From an uncultured Bermanella sp. (GTDB lineage: Bacteria > Pseudomonadota > Gammaproteobacteria > Pseudomonadales > Oceanobacteraceae): a stretch of 8,049 bases of DNA. The DNA lies in contig CAJXIK010000084.1 in assembly GCA_913054445.1 (NCBI GenBank), positions 1 to 8,049 of the forward strand, in the 5' to 3' direction. Of the stretch, positions 1 to 4,470 are shown piece by piece. The position numbers and the translations under genes are program-made. The notes below the pieces were generated by a model. That model worked only from the letters and a program-made list of their open reading frames with translations, was not told the DNA's origin and did not search any database. Positions within the stretch are counted from its first letter, which is position 1. Every line of letters begins with the position of its first letter.

Positions 1-20
1 GGTGGTAGGTTTTCTGGGCA

Positions 21-43
21 TTGCCTTTGTTTGCAAAAGGCAA
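21..43. other. Perfect 8-bp hairpin next to a terminator
   Basis: TTGCCTTT at 21-28 is the exact reverse complement of AAAGGCAA at 36-43, with a 7-base loop. It abuts the A-rich foot of the next hairpin. On the minus strand it would follow the tRNA-fragment terminator, so it may belong to the 3' end of a neighbouring transcript outside the window. No function can be assigned. Confidence 0.4.
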
Positions 44-72
44 AAAAAAACCTGCTAATAGCAGGTTTTTTT
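43..72 (-). terminator. Rho-independent terminator, usable in both directions
   Basis: CCTGC (51-55) and GCAGG (61-65) form a stem with loop TAATA. The stem is flanked by an A run on the left and T7 on the right, so either strand reads as stem plus U-tract. On the minus strand it lies about 25 bases beyond the CCA of the truncated tRNA-Leu. It is therefore probably the original terminator of that tRNA gene, now separated from the intact copy. Confidence 0.75.
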
Positions 73-74
73 GC

Positions 75-88
75 GCAAGCTAGCTTGC
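75..88. repeat. 14-bp perfect palindrome
   Basis: GCAAGCTAGCTTGC is fully self-complementary. It sits between the terminator and the truncated tRNA on the host side of the left repeat. It could be an operator or protein-binding site, or chance; nothing else in the sequence favours a role. Confidence 0.3.
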
Positions 89-93
89 TAATT

Positions 94-153
94 TAAATGG
101 TACCGATGGGCGGACTCGAACCGCCACGCCTCGCGGCAACGGATTTTGAATCC
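94..153 (-). repeat. Left direct repeat (att-like) of the tRNA-bounded island
   Basis: This 60-bp block matches 1604-1663 at 57 positions and in the same orientation. Similarity starts 4 bases beyond the CCA end and stops abruptly inside the anticodon stem. That is the usual extent of the identity block made by tyrosine recombinases that use tRNA 3' halves as attachment sites. The recombinase is inferred, since none is encoded here. Confidence 0.7.
98..153 (-). pseudogene. Truncated tRNA-Leu(CAA), 3' portion only
   Basis: Read on the minus strand, this holds part of the anticodon stem, the anticodon loop TTCAAAA (anticodon CAA at 146-148), the long variable arm typical of tRNA-Leu, the T arm with GGTTCGAGTCC, the 3' acceptor strand, discriminator A and encoded CCA (98-100). 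The 5' acceptor strand, D arm and outermost 5' anticodon-stem base are missing, and nothing resembling GCCGATG lies upstream. Compared with the intact copy at 1608-1692 it differs only at 131, 134 and 135, all in the variable arm, which can still fold (GCC, loop GCGA, GGC). I infer that this is the original 3' end displaced by an insertion. A decayed tandem tRNA duplicate is the alternative. Confidence 0.85.
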
Positions 154-193
154 TCTTACCTGACTGTTATCTAAACCTATCTACTAGGACGGG

Positions 194-202
194 ATTATAC
201 CA
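194..202 (-). promoter_or_regulatory. Extended -10 promoter-like site facing the tRNA fragment
   Basis: On the minus strand the sequence TGG-TATAAT-CCCGTCC occurs 40 bases upstream of the truncated tRNA. It fits the extended -10 pattern TGnTATAAT with a GC-rich discriminator. It matches the intact tRNA's promoter (TGG-TATTAT-CCCCGCC) at 13 of 16 positions. No good -35 is present. If active, it would make a short RNA ending at the 43-72 terminator. Confidence 0.45.
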
Positions 203-234
203 CAACTTAAGCCCATATTGATTGGCTAGGATTA

Positions 235-261
235 AGCTTATGTTCAAGGGGAACATAAGCT
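235..261. repeat. 11-bp perfect inverted repeat
   Basis: AGCTTATGTTC (235-245) and GAACATAAGCT (251-261) are exact reverse complements around the loop AAGGG, followed at once by the palindrome GCATATGC (262-269). An RNA from either strand would form a stable hairpin, and as DNA it could be an operator. A weak TTGATT at 220-225 lies just upstream on the plus strand. Confidence 0.55.
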
Positions 262-281
262 GCATATGCCATCATACTGTC

Positions 282-313
282 GGGGGCTAGCAGTACTCGC
301 CCCCCCCTTTTTT
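282..313 (+). terminator. Probable rho-independent terminator, plus strand
   Basis: GGGGGC (282-287) can pair with GCCCCC (299-304), or GGGGG with the C run up to 307, and TTTTTT follows at 308-313. It would end a plus-strand transcript coming from 160-280, where no protein gene is evident. It may shield the minus-strand gene at 336-548 from antisense transcription, or end a small RNA that includes the 235-261 hairpin. Confidence 0.5.
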
Positions 314-335
314 AACCCTGAAGCTGCTTAGCAGT

Positions 336-548
336 TCAATTACCAAACTTAACCACACCACGATGCCTACAAACTTCTTTCCACTCAGATGGACTGATCA
401 ACTTTTTACCCCAACCATAGGTTCCCCAAATTCGCGATAGTTCAGCCCACCCCTCATCGCATATCAATGCATCATCCGGAACTGCGTCATATGCAATTAA
501 GTCAACTATTTGGCTTTCATCATAGCGTCCGTCGCAAATATCACACAT
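336..548 (-). CDS. Hypothetical protein, 70 aa, cysteine-containing
   Basis: I do not recognise this protein. It opens MCDICDGRYDE and has four cysteines (residues 2, 5, 30 and 60). The N-terminal CxxC plus two later cysteines would suit a small metal site, but this is inference. It is acidic in the first half and Trp/Gly-rich in the middle (WGTYGWGKK), with no signal peptide or membrane segment. The ATG is preceded by GAGG at a spacing of about 9 bases, and the stop is TGA. A TATACT at 587-592 could be a -10 for it, but I see no convincing -35. It lies inside the tRNA-bounded island and is probably element cargo. The clear Shine-Dalgarno and ordinary composition argue that it is real. Confidence 0.55.
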   Translation of the reverse strand: MCDICDGRYDESQIVDLIAYDAVPDDALICDEGWAELSRIWGTYGWGKKLISPSEWKEVCRHRGVVKFGN

Positions 549-670
549 ATAACAACCTCATAACGCACAGGCCTTATTGGTTACAAAGTATAGTCTATAG
601 TCAGCTTCTGATCTTTTTATGTATGGGCTGTGATTACCTTGGGTTTAAGGTGTTTCGCTGGCTTAAGTTT

Positions 671-716
671 AAAAGAAACCACTACGGTCGATATATGCGA
701 CTAAATAGTGGTTTCT
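671..716 (-). terminator. Probable terminator of the 76-aa gene
   Basis: AGAAACCACTA (674-684) pairs with TAGTGGTTTCT (706-716). An inner stem, GTCG (687-690) with CGAC (698-701), extends the hairpin past a small internal loop. On the minus strand the stem runs into TTTCTTTT. It lies 28 bases after the stop codon at 744, the right place to end that transcript and separate it from the gene at 336-548. Confidence 0.55.
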
Positions 717-743
717 AAATACTTCATTGGTTTCGATTAGGTG

Positions 744-974
744 CTATTTTTTGAAATATTCCCTTAATTCTTCAATCGATTCAAAGAGTACTTTAACCAC
801 TTTTTTCTTGTGAGCGTGGATATGCAGATATTTAGGGTTGGGTTGGGGGGTGCCAATAAACATGCTAGATAATAATTCCCATGCAGTTGGATCACCTTTT
901 CTGGAATCTTTTAGATAATATATGGGATCACTAACATCCCCAGAAAGGGCGTCGGAAATAAAATATTGAGTCAT
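744..974 (-). CDS. Hypothetical protein, 76 aa
   Basis: This is an unrecognised small cytosolic protein. It begins MTQYFISDALSGD, has a central SRKGDPTAWELLSSMF stretch and a basic HAHKKKVVKV segment. It ends in a probable amphipathic helix (FESIEELREYFKK). There is no signal peptide, membrane segment or cysteine. The ATG is preceded by GAGAAG about 5 bases upstream, and the terminator-like hairpin at 671-716 follows the stop. The ribosome site lies in one arm of an inverted repeat (979-1010), so translation could be controlled by leader folding. It is in the tRNA-bounded island, in the same orientation as the 70-aa gene but separated by ~195 bases. Size and context would suit an accessory regulator, antitoxin or immunity-like protein, but no motif supports choosing one. 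Confidence 0.55.
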   Translation of the reverse strand: MTQYFISDALSGDVSDPIYYLKDSRKGDPTAWELLSSMFIGTPQPNPKYLHIHAHKKKVVKVLFESIEELREYFKK

Positions 975-978
975 GTGC

Positions 979-1010
979 TTCTCGTTTATAAGTAGTTAAA
1001 GTTACGAGAA
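979..1010 (-). promoter_or_regulatory. Leader inverted repeat covering the ribosome site
   Basis: TTCTCGT (979-985) and ACGAGAA (1004-1010) are perfect reverse complements with an 18-base spacer. In the minus-strand mRNA the arm nearest the ATG contains the GAGAAG ribosome-binding site of the 744-974 gene, so hairpin formation would partly hide it. If transcription instead starts inside the spacer (TTATAA lies there), the repeat could be an operator. Confidence 0.35.
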
Positions 1011-1056
1011 TAGAGAGGCTGATTCAGGCTGAGGGTGGCGTTATTACAGGCACAAG

Positions 1057-1202
1057 CAAGGCATCAGCCTTGATATTCCCGCAATATGCACCTGCCTAGA
1101 GGTAGGTGTTCTAGTCTAAAGTAAACTAGAAAATTGCTCGATTCAGTTTGTGTTTTAGTAAAAAAAACAAACCTAACTAAGTTCATTAGATATGAACCTA
1201 GT
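1057..1202. other. Run of five consecutive hairpins, non-coding
   Basis: Five inverted repeats follow each other. They are CAAGGC/GCCTTG (1057-1072); CACCTGCCT/AGGTAGGTG with one G-U (1089-1108); TTCTAGT/ACTAGAA (1109-1131, abutting the previous); GTTTGTGTTTT/AAAAAACAAAC with one mismatch (1146-1172); and ACTAAGTTCAT/ATGAACCTAGT with one mismatch (1176-1202). Together they occupy most of 146 bases with no credible gene. Candidate roles are a structured RNA, a single-stranded origin or transfer site, or a recombination region of the island. None is identifiable. Confidence 0.4.
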
Positions 1203-1567
1203 GCTAGCGAAAGAGATCTTAATTTAAAAGTAGATTTTTTGTAACCCCCCCCGCTTCCAATTAATGACTCGTAAGTGCTAAAGCCTAAAAGAAAAGACCG
1301 GAGGGAGACCGGAAGTTGGTAGCTAGGGTTACCTGAATATAGTGGTGTTGGTCTTAAGCCATTTTGGTAAAGGTAGTAGTGGCTAGGAGTGCTTGGGATT
1401 TATTTGAGCACTGATTCGGCACAGGGCGTTACCGGATATGGACAGGAAAAGAGTTTGAAGGTGATGCTCTCTCTAGAGGCAGCGGTTTAATGAATAGATG
1501 GTGGCTGATGTTGATAAGGGGTAGTTAGCGCAGAACTCTGCATACAGATCAGTATTTACGAGGCAAT
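1203..1567. other. Non-coding stretch, no gene seen
   Basis: This part of the island holds no open frame worth calling on either strand. Visible features are a C8 run at 1245-1252, a GACCGGA direct repeat (two copies, 4 bases apart) near 1296-1313, and a short palindrome GCAGAGTTCTGC on the minus strand near 1530-1541. Functionless remnant DNA or an attachment-arm region are both possible. Confidence 0.4.
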
Positions 1568-1599
1568 AAAAAACCCGAATGCGTTAACATTCGGGTTTT
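1568..1599 (-). terminator. Rho-independent terminator of intact tRNA-Leu
   Basis: On the minus strand CCCGAATG pairs with CATTCGGG around a 6-base loop (1582-1587), and a run of six T (1573-1568) follows. It begins only 8 bases past the tRNA CCA end. It differs in sequence from the terminator beyond the truncated copy (43-72), as expected if it arrived with the inserted DNA. Confidence 0.85.
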
Positions 1600-1603
1600 A
1601 GAA

Positions 1604-1663
1604 TAAATGGTACCGATGGGCGGACTCGAACCGCCACGCCGCGAAGCAACGGATTTTGAATCC
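1604..1663 (-). repeat. Right direct repeat (att-like), within tRNA-Leu
   Basis: This partner of 94-153 lies 1510 bases away in the same orientation, 57 of 60 positions identical. It covers 4 bases past the CCA, then the acceptor 3' strand, T arm, variable arm, anticodon loop and part of the anticodon stem of the intact tRNA gene. Under the integration model, this 3' half was supplied by the element. Confidence 0.7.
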
Positions 1664-1692
1664 GTCGTGTATACCAATTTCACCACATCGGC
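1608..1692 (-). tRNA. tRNA-Leu(CAA)
   Basis: This is a complete 85-nt class II tRNA gene on the minus strand. It has acceptor strands GCCGATG and CATCGGT (G1-U72, as also in some E. coli leucine tRNAs), discriminator A and encoded CCA. The D stem is GTG/CAC, the anticodon stem ACGGA/TCCGT and the loop TTCAAAA, giving anticodon CAA (1656-1658), which reads UUG. The long variable arm and a T arm of GGCGG/CCGCC with loop TTCGAGT complete it. A strong promoter lies upstream (1781-1808), and a terminator follows the CCA. Its 3' half is repeated at 98-153, marking this gene as a likely integration site. It is not a queuosine substrate, so its closeness to queA and tgt is positional only. Confidence 0.97.
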
Positions 1693-1780
1693 ACTGCTAC
1701 GAAATGTTTATTAGGTGTCGCACCACCTTTAAAGTCCCCTAACCTAGCTTTGTAATAAAGGCCCAGATCAGGTGGCGGGG

Positions 1781-1808
1781 ATAATACCAGCACGATTCGT
1801 CAAGTCAA
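1781..1808 (-). promoter_or_regulatory. Sigma70-type promoter of tRNA-Leu
   Basis: On the minus strand TTGACT (1808-1803) is separated by 16 bases from TATTAT (1786-1781), which is preceded by an extended -10 TGG. The CCCCGCC that follows is the GC-rich discriminator typical of stable-RNA promoters under stringent control. The predicted start leaves a leader of about 80 bases before the tRNA, including a small hairpin (AGGTG/CACCT, 1712-1727). Confidence 0.75.
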
Positions 1809-1909
1809 TGCTAAAGCCATAAATATCTGCATGACCACCATTAAAAAGGCTGCCTTTACAACGGCTTAGCCCCTCGGGCAATTTCCTCGTGGGATCAGGA
1901 GGCTTGCTG

Positions 1910-1915
1910 TATAAT
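1910..1915 (+). promoter_or_regulatory. -10 element of the queA promoter
   Basis: A consensus TATAAT lies 24 bases before the queA ATG. The expected -35 region (about 1887-1892, TCGTGG) matches poorly, so an activator or a weak promoter is likely. The predicted transcript start near 1922 falls after the upstream GTG at 1889, which helps exclude that start for queA. Confidence 0.55.
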
Positions 1916-1939
1916 CGCGGGCCTTACAAGAGGCTCGCA

Positions 1940-3007
1940 ATGAAAACCAGTGATTTTATCTTTGATCTCCCCGACCAGTTGATCGCTCGCTACCCGCTCA
2001 AGACCCGCAGCGCCAGCCGTCTGTTGTGCCTGCGTGATAGCCAGCTGGAGCATAAAACATTCACCGACCTGCTCGAATTAGTCGAGCCTGGTGATCTCAT
2101 GGTGTTCAACAATACCCGCGTGATACCGGCGCGCTTGTTTGGTCACAAGCAAAGCGGCGGCAAACTAGAGGCATTAATAGAGCGCGTTACCGCCACTCAC
2201 ACGGCATTAAGCCATATAAAGTGCAGCCGCAGCCCTAAGGTGGGCAGCACGATCATCTTGCAAGGCGTGGAGGTCGAGATCAGTGGCCGTCAGGATGCCC
2301 TGTTCGAGCTGACCTTTAACTTGCCCACAGGACAAAACCTAGTGAACTGGCTGGAAGAAGTGGGGCACATGCCTCTGCCTCCCTACATGGATAGGGAAGA
2401 CGAACTAAGCGACCGCGAGCGCTACCAAACCGTCTACAACAAGACCCCAGGGGCGGTGGCGGCACCGACCGCGGGCCTGCATTTCGACGATGCCCTCATG
2501 GCGGCACTCAGTAGCAAGGGGGTGAATATGGCCTATGTCACCCTGCACGTGGGGGCAGGCACCTTTCAACCGGTTAAGGTAGACGACGTCTTGCAGCACG
2601 AGATGCACAGCGAATACCTAGAGGTAGAGCAGGTCACGGTGGATGCTATTAATGCCACCCGTGCTCGCGGTAAGCGTGTGGTGGCGGTGGGCACCACCAG
2701 CGTGCGCAGCCTAGAAAGCGCCAGCATGGTCACAGCGCAAAATCCCAAGGGCGAGTTAATGCCCTTCATGGGAGATACCCGCATCTTTATTTATCCGGGT
2801 TATGAATTTAAGAATGTGGATGCGCTGGTGACCAACTTTCACCTGCCCGAGTCCACGCTTATTATGCTGGTGAGTGCCTTCGCCGGTCGTGGCCCCGTAC
2901 TCAACGCCTATACCGAGGCGGTTAAAGAGGGCTATCGCTTCTTTAGTTATGGCGATGCCATGTTTTTAACCCGCAATCCTGCCGCCAAGGATTTGTGGGA
3001 AGGGTAG
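1940..3007 (+). CDS. queA: S-adenosylmethionine:tRNA ribosyltransferase-isomerase QueA
   Basis: QueA transfers and isomerises the ribosyl group of S-adenosylmethionine onto 7-aminomethyl-7-deazaguanine at tRNA position 34, giving epoxyqueuosine in tRNAs for Asp, Asn, His and Tyr. It acts in the cytosol. Family signatures are FNNTRVIPARLFG (56-68), HMPLPPYMDR (143-152), GAVAAPTAGLHF (171-182), VGAGTFQPV (204-212), GTTSVRSLES (251-260), TNFHLPESTLIMLVSAFAG (298-316) and YRFFSYGDAMF (332-342). At 355 aa it is the usual full length. I chose ATG 1940 over the in-frame GTG at 1889 because AAGAGG lies 6 bases upstream, the family N-terminus (MKTSDFIFDLP) begins here, and the -10 box at 1910 lies inside the longer version. 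The TAG stop falls inside the first REP-like palindrome. Confidence 0.97.
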   Translation: MKTSDFIFDLPDQLIARYPLKTRSASRLLCLRDSQLEHKTFTDLLELVEPGDLMVFNNTRVIPARLFGHKQSGGKLEALIERVTATHTALSHIKCSRSPKVGSTIILQGVEVEISGRQDALFELTFNLPTGQNLVNWLEEVGHMPLPPYMDREDELSDRERYQTVYNKTPGAVAAPTAGLHFDDALMAALSSKGVNMAYVTLHVGAGTFQPVKVDDVLQHEMHSEYLEVEQVTVDAINATRARGKRVVAVGTTSVRSLESASMVTAQNPKGELMPFMGDTRIFIYPGYEFKNVDALVTNFHLPESTLIMLVSAFAGRGPVLNAYTEAVKEGYRFFSYGDAMFLTRNPAAKDLWEG

Positions 3008-3107
3008 GAGGCCACCCCGTGGGCGACCCGGTATGAGGCCACCCCGTGGGCGACTCAGTATGAGGCCACCCCGTGGGCGACCCAGTATGAGGCCACCCCG
3101 TGGGCGA
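3004..3107 (+). repeat. Four tandem REP-like palindromes (27-bp period)
   Basis: Units lie at 3004-3026, 3031-3053, 3058-3080 and 3085-3107. Each has GTAG or GTAT, then GA, then GGCCAC-CCC-GTGGGC, then GA. The stem is CCAC/GTGG closed by an outer G-C pair, with one G-G mismatch present in all four units. Unit 1 carries GTAG, whose TAG is the queA stop; units 2-4 carry GTAT. The shared mismatch and constant 27-base spacing show local amplification. They form the head of a cluster that continues with inverted copies at 3169-3228. Confidence 0.85.
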
Positions 3108-3113
3108 CCCGCT

Positions 3114-3170
3114 AATCGGGCAATCACAACAATCGGGCAGCCATGAACAATCGGGCAGTCATGAACAATC
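3114..3170 (+). repeat. Short linker repeats AATCGGGCA
   Basis: AATCGGGCA recurs at about 3114, 3131, 3149 and 3167. Three of the copies are spaced 18 bases apart and joined by ACAATCGGGCAGYCATGA-type units. The same linker words (CCATGAGC, ATCGGGC) occur between the palindromes after tgt, so they look like partial copies of the inverted REP unit that lost the hairpin. Confidence 0.6.
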
Positions 3171-3228
3171 GGGCACAGGGTGCCCTCGTACCATTGGCAC
3201 AACAATCGGGCACAGGGTGCCCTCGTAC
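3169..3228 (-). repeat. Two inverted-orientation REP-like palindromes
   Basis: These lie at 3169-3191 and 3206-3228. On the minus strand each reads GTAC, GA, GGGCAC-CCT-GTGCCC, GA: a perfect 6-bp stem with a 3-base loop. They are the same family as the plus-strand units just upstream but in opposite orientation, giving a BIME-like arrangement. Confidence 0.8.
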
Positions 3229-3236
3229 AATTAATC

Positions 3237-3261
3237 CAAACCCGCAGCGATACAGGGTTTG
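3237..3261 (+). promoter_or_regulatory. Hairpin in the tgt leader
   Basis: CAAACCC (3237-3243) and GGGTTTG (3255-3261) are perfect reverse complements with an 11-base loop, 38 bases before the tgt start. No T-tract follows, so it is not a terminator; it may stabilise or tune the tgt transcript. I could not find a convincing tgt promoter in this gap. Confidence 0.3.
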
Positions 3262-3298
3262 TAAAGGTTAGAGCCTAGCTTTAGTGAAAGGTACCCCC

Positions 3299-4426
3299 AT
3301 GAGTTTTATGACATTCGATTTAAAGTCCACCGACGGCAAGGCCCGCCGTGGCACCCTGAGTTTCCCCCGTGGCGAGATTCAAACCCCGGCATTTATGCCG
3401 GTGGGCACCTATGGCACCGTAAAGGGCATGCTGCCCCGTGACGTGAAGGCGCTGGGGGCAGAGATCATCCTCGGCAATACCTTTCATTTGTGGCTAAGGC
3501 CTGGCAGCGACATCATTAAGCAGTTGGGCGGCCTGCATGAATTCATGCAGTGGGATAAGCCCATCTTAACCGACAGCGGCGGTTTTCAGGTGTTTAGCCT
3601 AGGTAAGATGCGCAAGATCAGCGAACAAGGGGTGACCTTTCGCAGCCCAGTGAATGGCGACAAGGTCGAGCTTACCCCAGAAAAATCCATGCAAATCCAG
3701 CGTGACCTCGGCAGCGACATCGTCATGATCTTCGACGAATGCACGCCGTACCCGGCCACCACGAAAGAAGCCAAAGACAGCATGGAGATGTCCCTGCGTT
3801 GGGCGCAGCGCTCTAAAGATGCCCACGGCGATAATCCATCGGCCCTGTTTGGCATCATTCAGGGGGGCATGTACGAAGATTTACGACAGGTGAGCCTCCA
3901 GGGCCTCACCGATATCGGCTTCGATGGTTACGCCATCGGTGGCCTGTCGGTGGGCGAACCCAAGGAAGACATGGTGCGCATCCTCGATCACCTCGCCCAC
4001 CAGATGCCCGCCGATAAACCTCGCTACCTCATGGGGGTGGGCAAACCCGAAGACTTAGTCGAAGGGGTGCGTCGCGGCATCGACATGTTTGACTGCGTGA
4101 TGCCCACTCGTAACGCCCGCAATGGCCACCTGTTCATCGACACCGGTGTGCTGAAGATACGCAACGCCGTCAATAAGACCGATAAGGGGCCAGCCGATCC
4201 CAACTGTGATTGTCACACCTGTCAAAACTTCAGCCGCGCCTATTTGCATCACTTAGATAAGTGCAAGGAAATCCTCGGTTGCACCCTTAATACCATCCAT
4301 AACCTGCATTTTTATCAAACCCTCATGGCCGGTTTGCGCACTGCCCTTGAAGAAGGTACATTGACGGCCTTTGTTGCAGAGTTTTACGCGAAACGGGGCA
4401 AGCCCGTGCCCCCGCTAGCTTTGTAG
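3299..4426 (+). CDS. tgt: Queuine/preQ1 tRNA-ribosyltransferase Tgt
   Basis: Tgt exchanges guanine 34 of GUN-anticodon tRNAs for preQ1, the step before QueA. The sequence shows the TIM-barrel signatures GTYGTVKGMLP (36-46), GNTFHLWLRPG (59-69) and TDSGGFQVFSLG (91-102). Catalytic-type D92 is in the last of these. Also present are IFDECTPYP (144-152), GIIQGG (185-190), LMGVGKPEDLVEGV (244-257) and FDCVMPTRNARNG (264-276), with D265 as the expected nucleophile. Zinc ligands C303, C305, C308 and H334 keep the family spacing. Its 375 aa equals the E. coli length. I chose ATG 3299 over the in-frame GTG 3284 because AAAGG lies about 7 bases upstream. The stop TAG is part of a REP-like palindrome. 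It sits 292 bases after queA, a gap filled by repeats. Confidence 0.97.
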   Translation: MSFMTFDLKSTDGKARRGTLSFPRGEIQTPAFMPVGTYGTVKGMLPRDVKALGAEIILGNTFHLWLRPGSDIIKQLGGLHEFMQWDKPILTDSGGFQVFSLGKMRKISEQGVTFRSPVNGDKVELTPEKSMQIQRDLGSDIVMIFDECTPYPATTKEAKDSMEMSLRWAQRSKDAHGDNPSALFGIIQGGMYEDLRQVSLQGLTDIGFDGYAIGGLSVGEPKEDMVRILDHLAHQMPADKPRYLMGVGKPEDLVEGVRRGIDMFDCVMPTRNARNGHLFIDTGVLKIRNAVNKTDKGPADPNCDCHTCQNFSRAYLHHLDKCKEILGCTLNTIHNLHFYQTLMAGLRTALEEGTLTAFVAEFYAKRGKPVPPLAL

Positions 4427-4445
4427 GAGGCCACCCCGTGGCCGA
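4423..4445 (+). repeat. REP-like palindrome overlapping the tgt stop
   Basis: GTAG (4423-4426), GA, then the perfect hairpin GGCCAC-CCC-GTGGCC (4429-4443), then GA. It is the same family as the units after queA but without their G-G mismatch. The TAG of GTAG is the tgt stop codon, exactly as for queA. The hairpin is followed by A6 rather than T, so it is not a standard terminator on the plus strand. Confidence 0.85.
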
Positions 4446-4470
4446 AAAAACTAGGTTTGATGGCGGAAGG

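Larger units (their letters stand above)
154..1603. mobile_element. Mini-island bounded by tRNA-Leu 3' repeats; no integrase
   Basis: About 1.45 kb lies between the two tRNA-Leu 3' repeats. It is visibly AT-richer than the queA-secF region. It carries two short minus-strand genes with no recognisable family, several inverted repeats and two C8 runs, and no reading frame long enough for an integrase, transposase or replication protein. The order (intact tRNA, insert, displaced tRNA 3' end) fits an integrative element seen from the tRNA's direction. It may be a non-autonomous element moved in trans, or the remnant of a larger island after internal deletion. The sequence cannot separate these. 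Confidence 0.6.

Noticed and set aside
467..718. 83-aa plus-strand frame
   Set aside because: It overlaps the better-supported minus gene at 336-548, lacks a clear ribosome site, runs through a terminator-like hairpin and has no protein-like pattern I recognise.
1064..1186. 40-aa minus-strand frame (MNLVRFVFFTK...)
   Set aside because: Poor ribosome-site spacing, and it lies wholly within the hairpin run; structure explains the sequence better than coding.
674..1202. Integron cassettes with attC sites after the two small genes
   Set aside because: The hairpins lack the RYYYAAC and GTTRRRY core sites, and there is no integron integrase in view.
300..1252. Two C8 runs (300-307 and 1245-1252) as possible phase-variation tracts
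   Set aside because: Neither lies in a coding region or a clear promoter spacer, so slippage there would have no visible consequence.
1889..1939. Longer queA start at GTG 1889
   Set aside because: It would include the consensus -10 TATAAT inside the coding region, and the added residues are not part of the QueA family.
2966..3205. 79-aa minus-strand frame with a repeated GRPRGGLI motif
   Set aside because: It is only the 27-base palindrome array translated in a frame that happens to stay open; it overlaps the end of queA and has no ribosome site.
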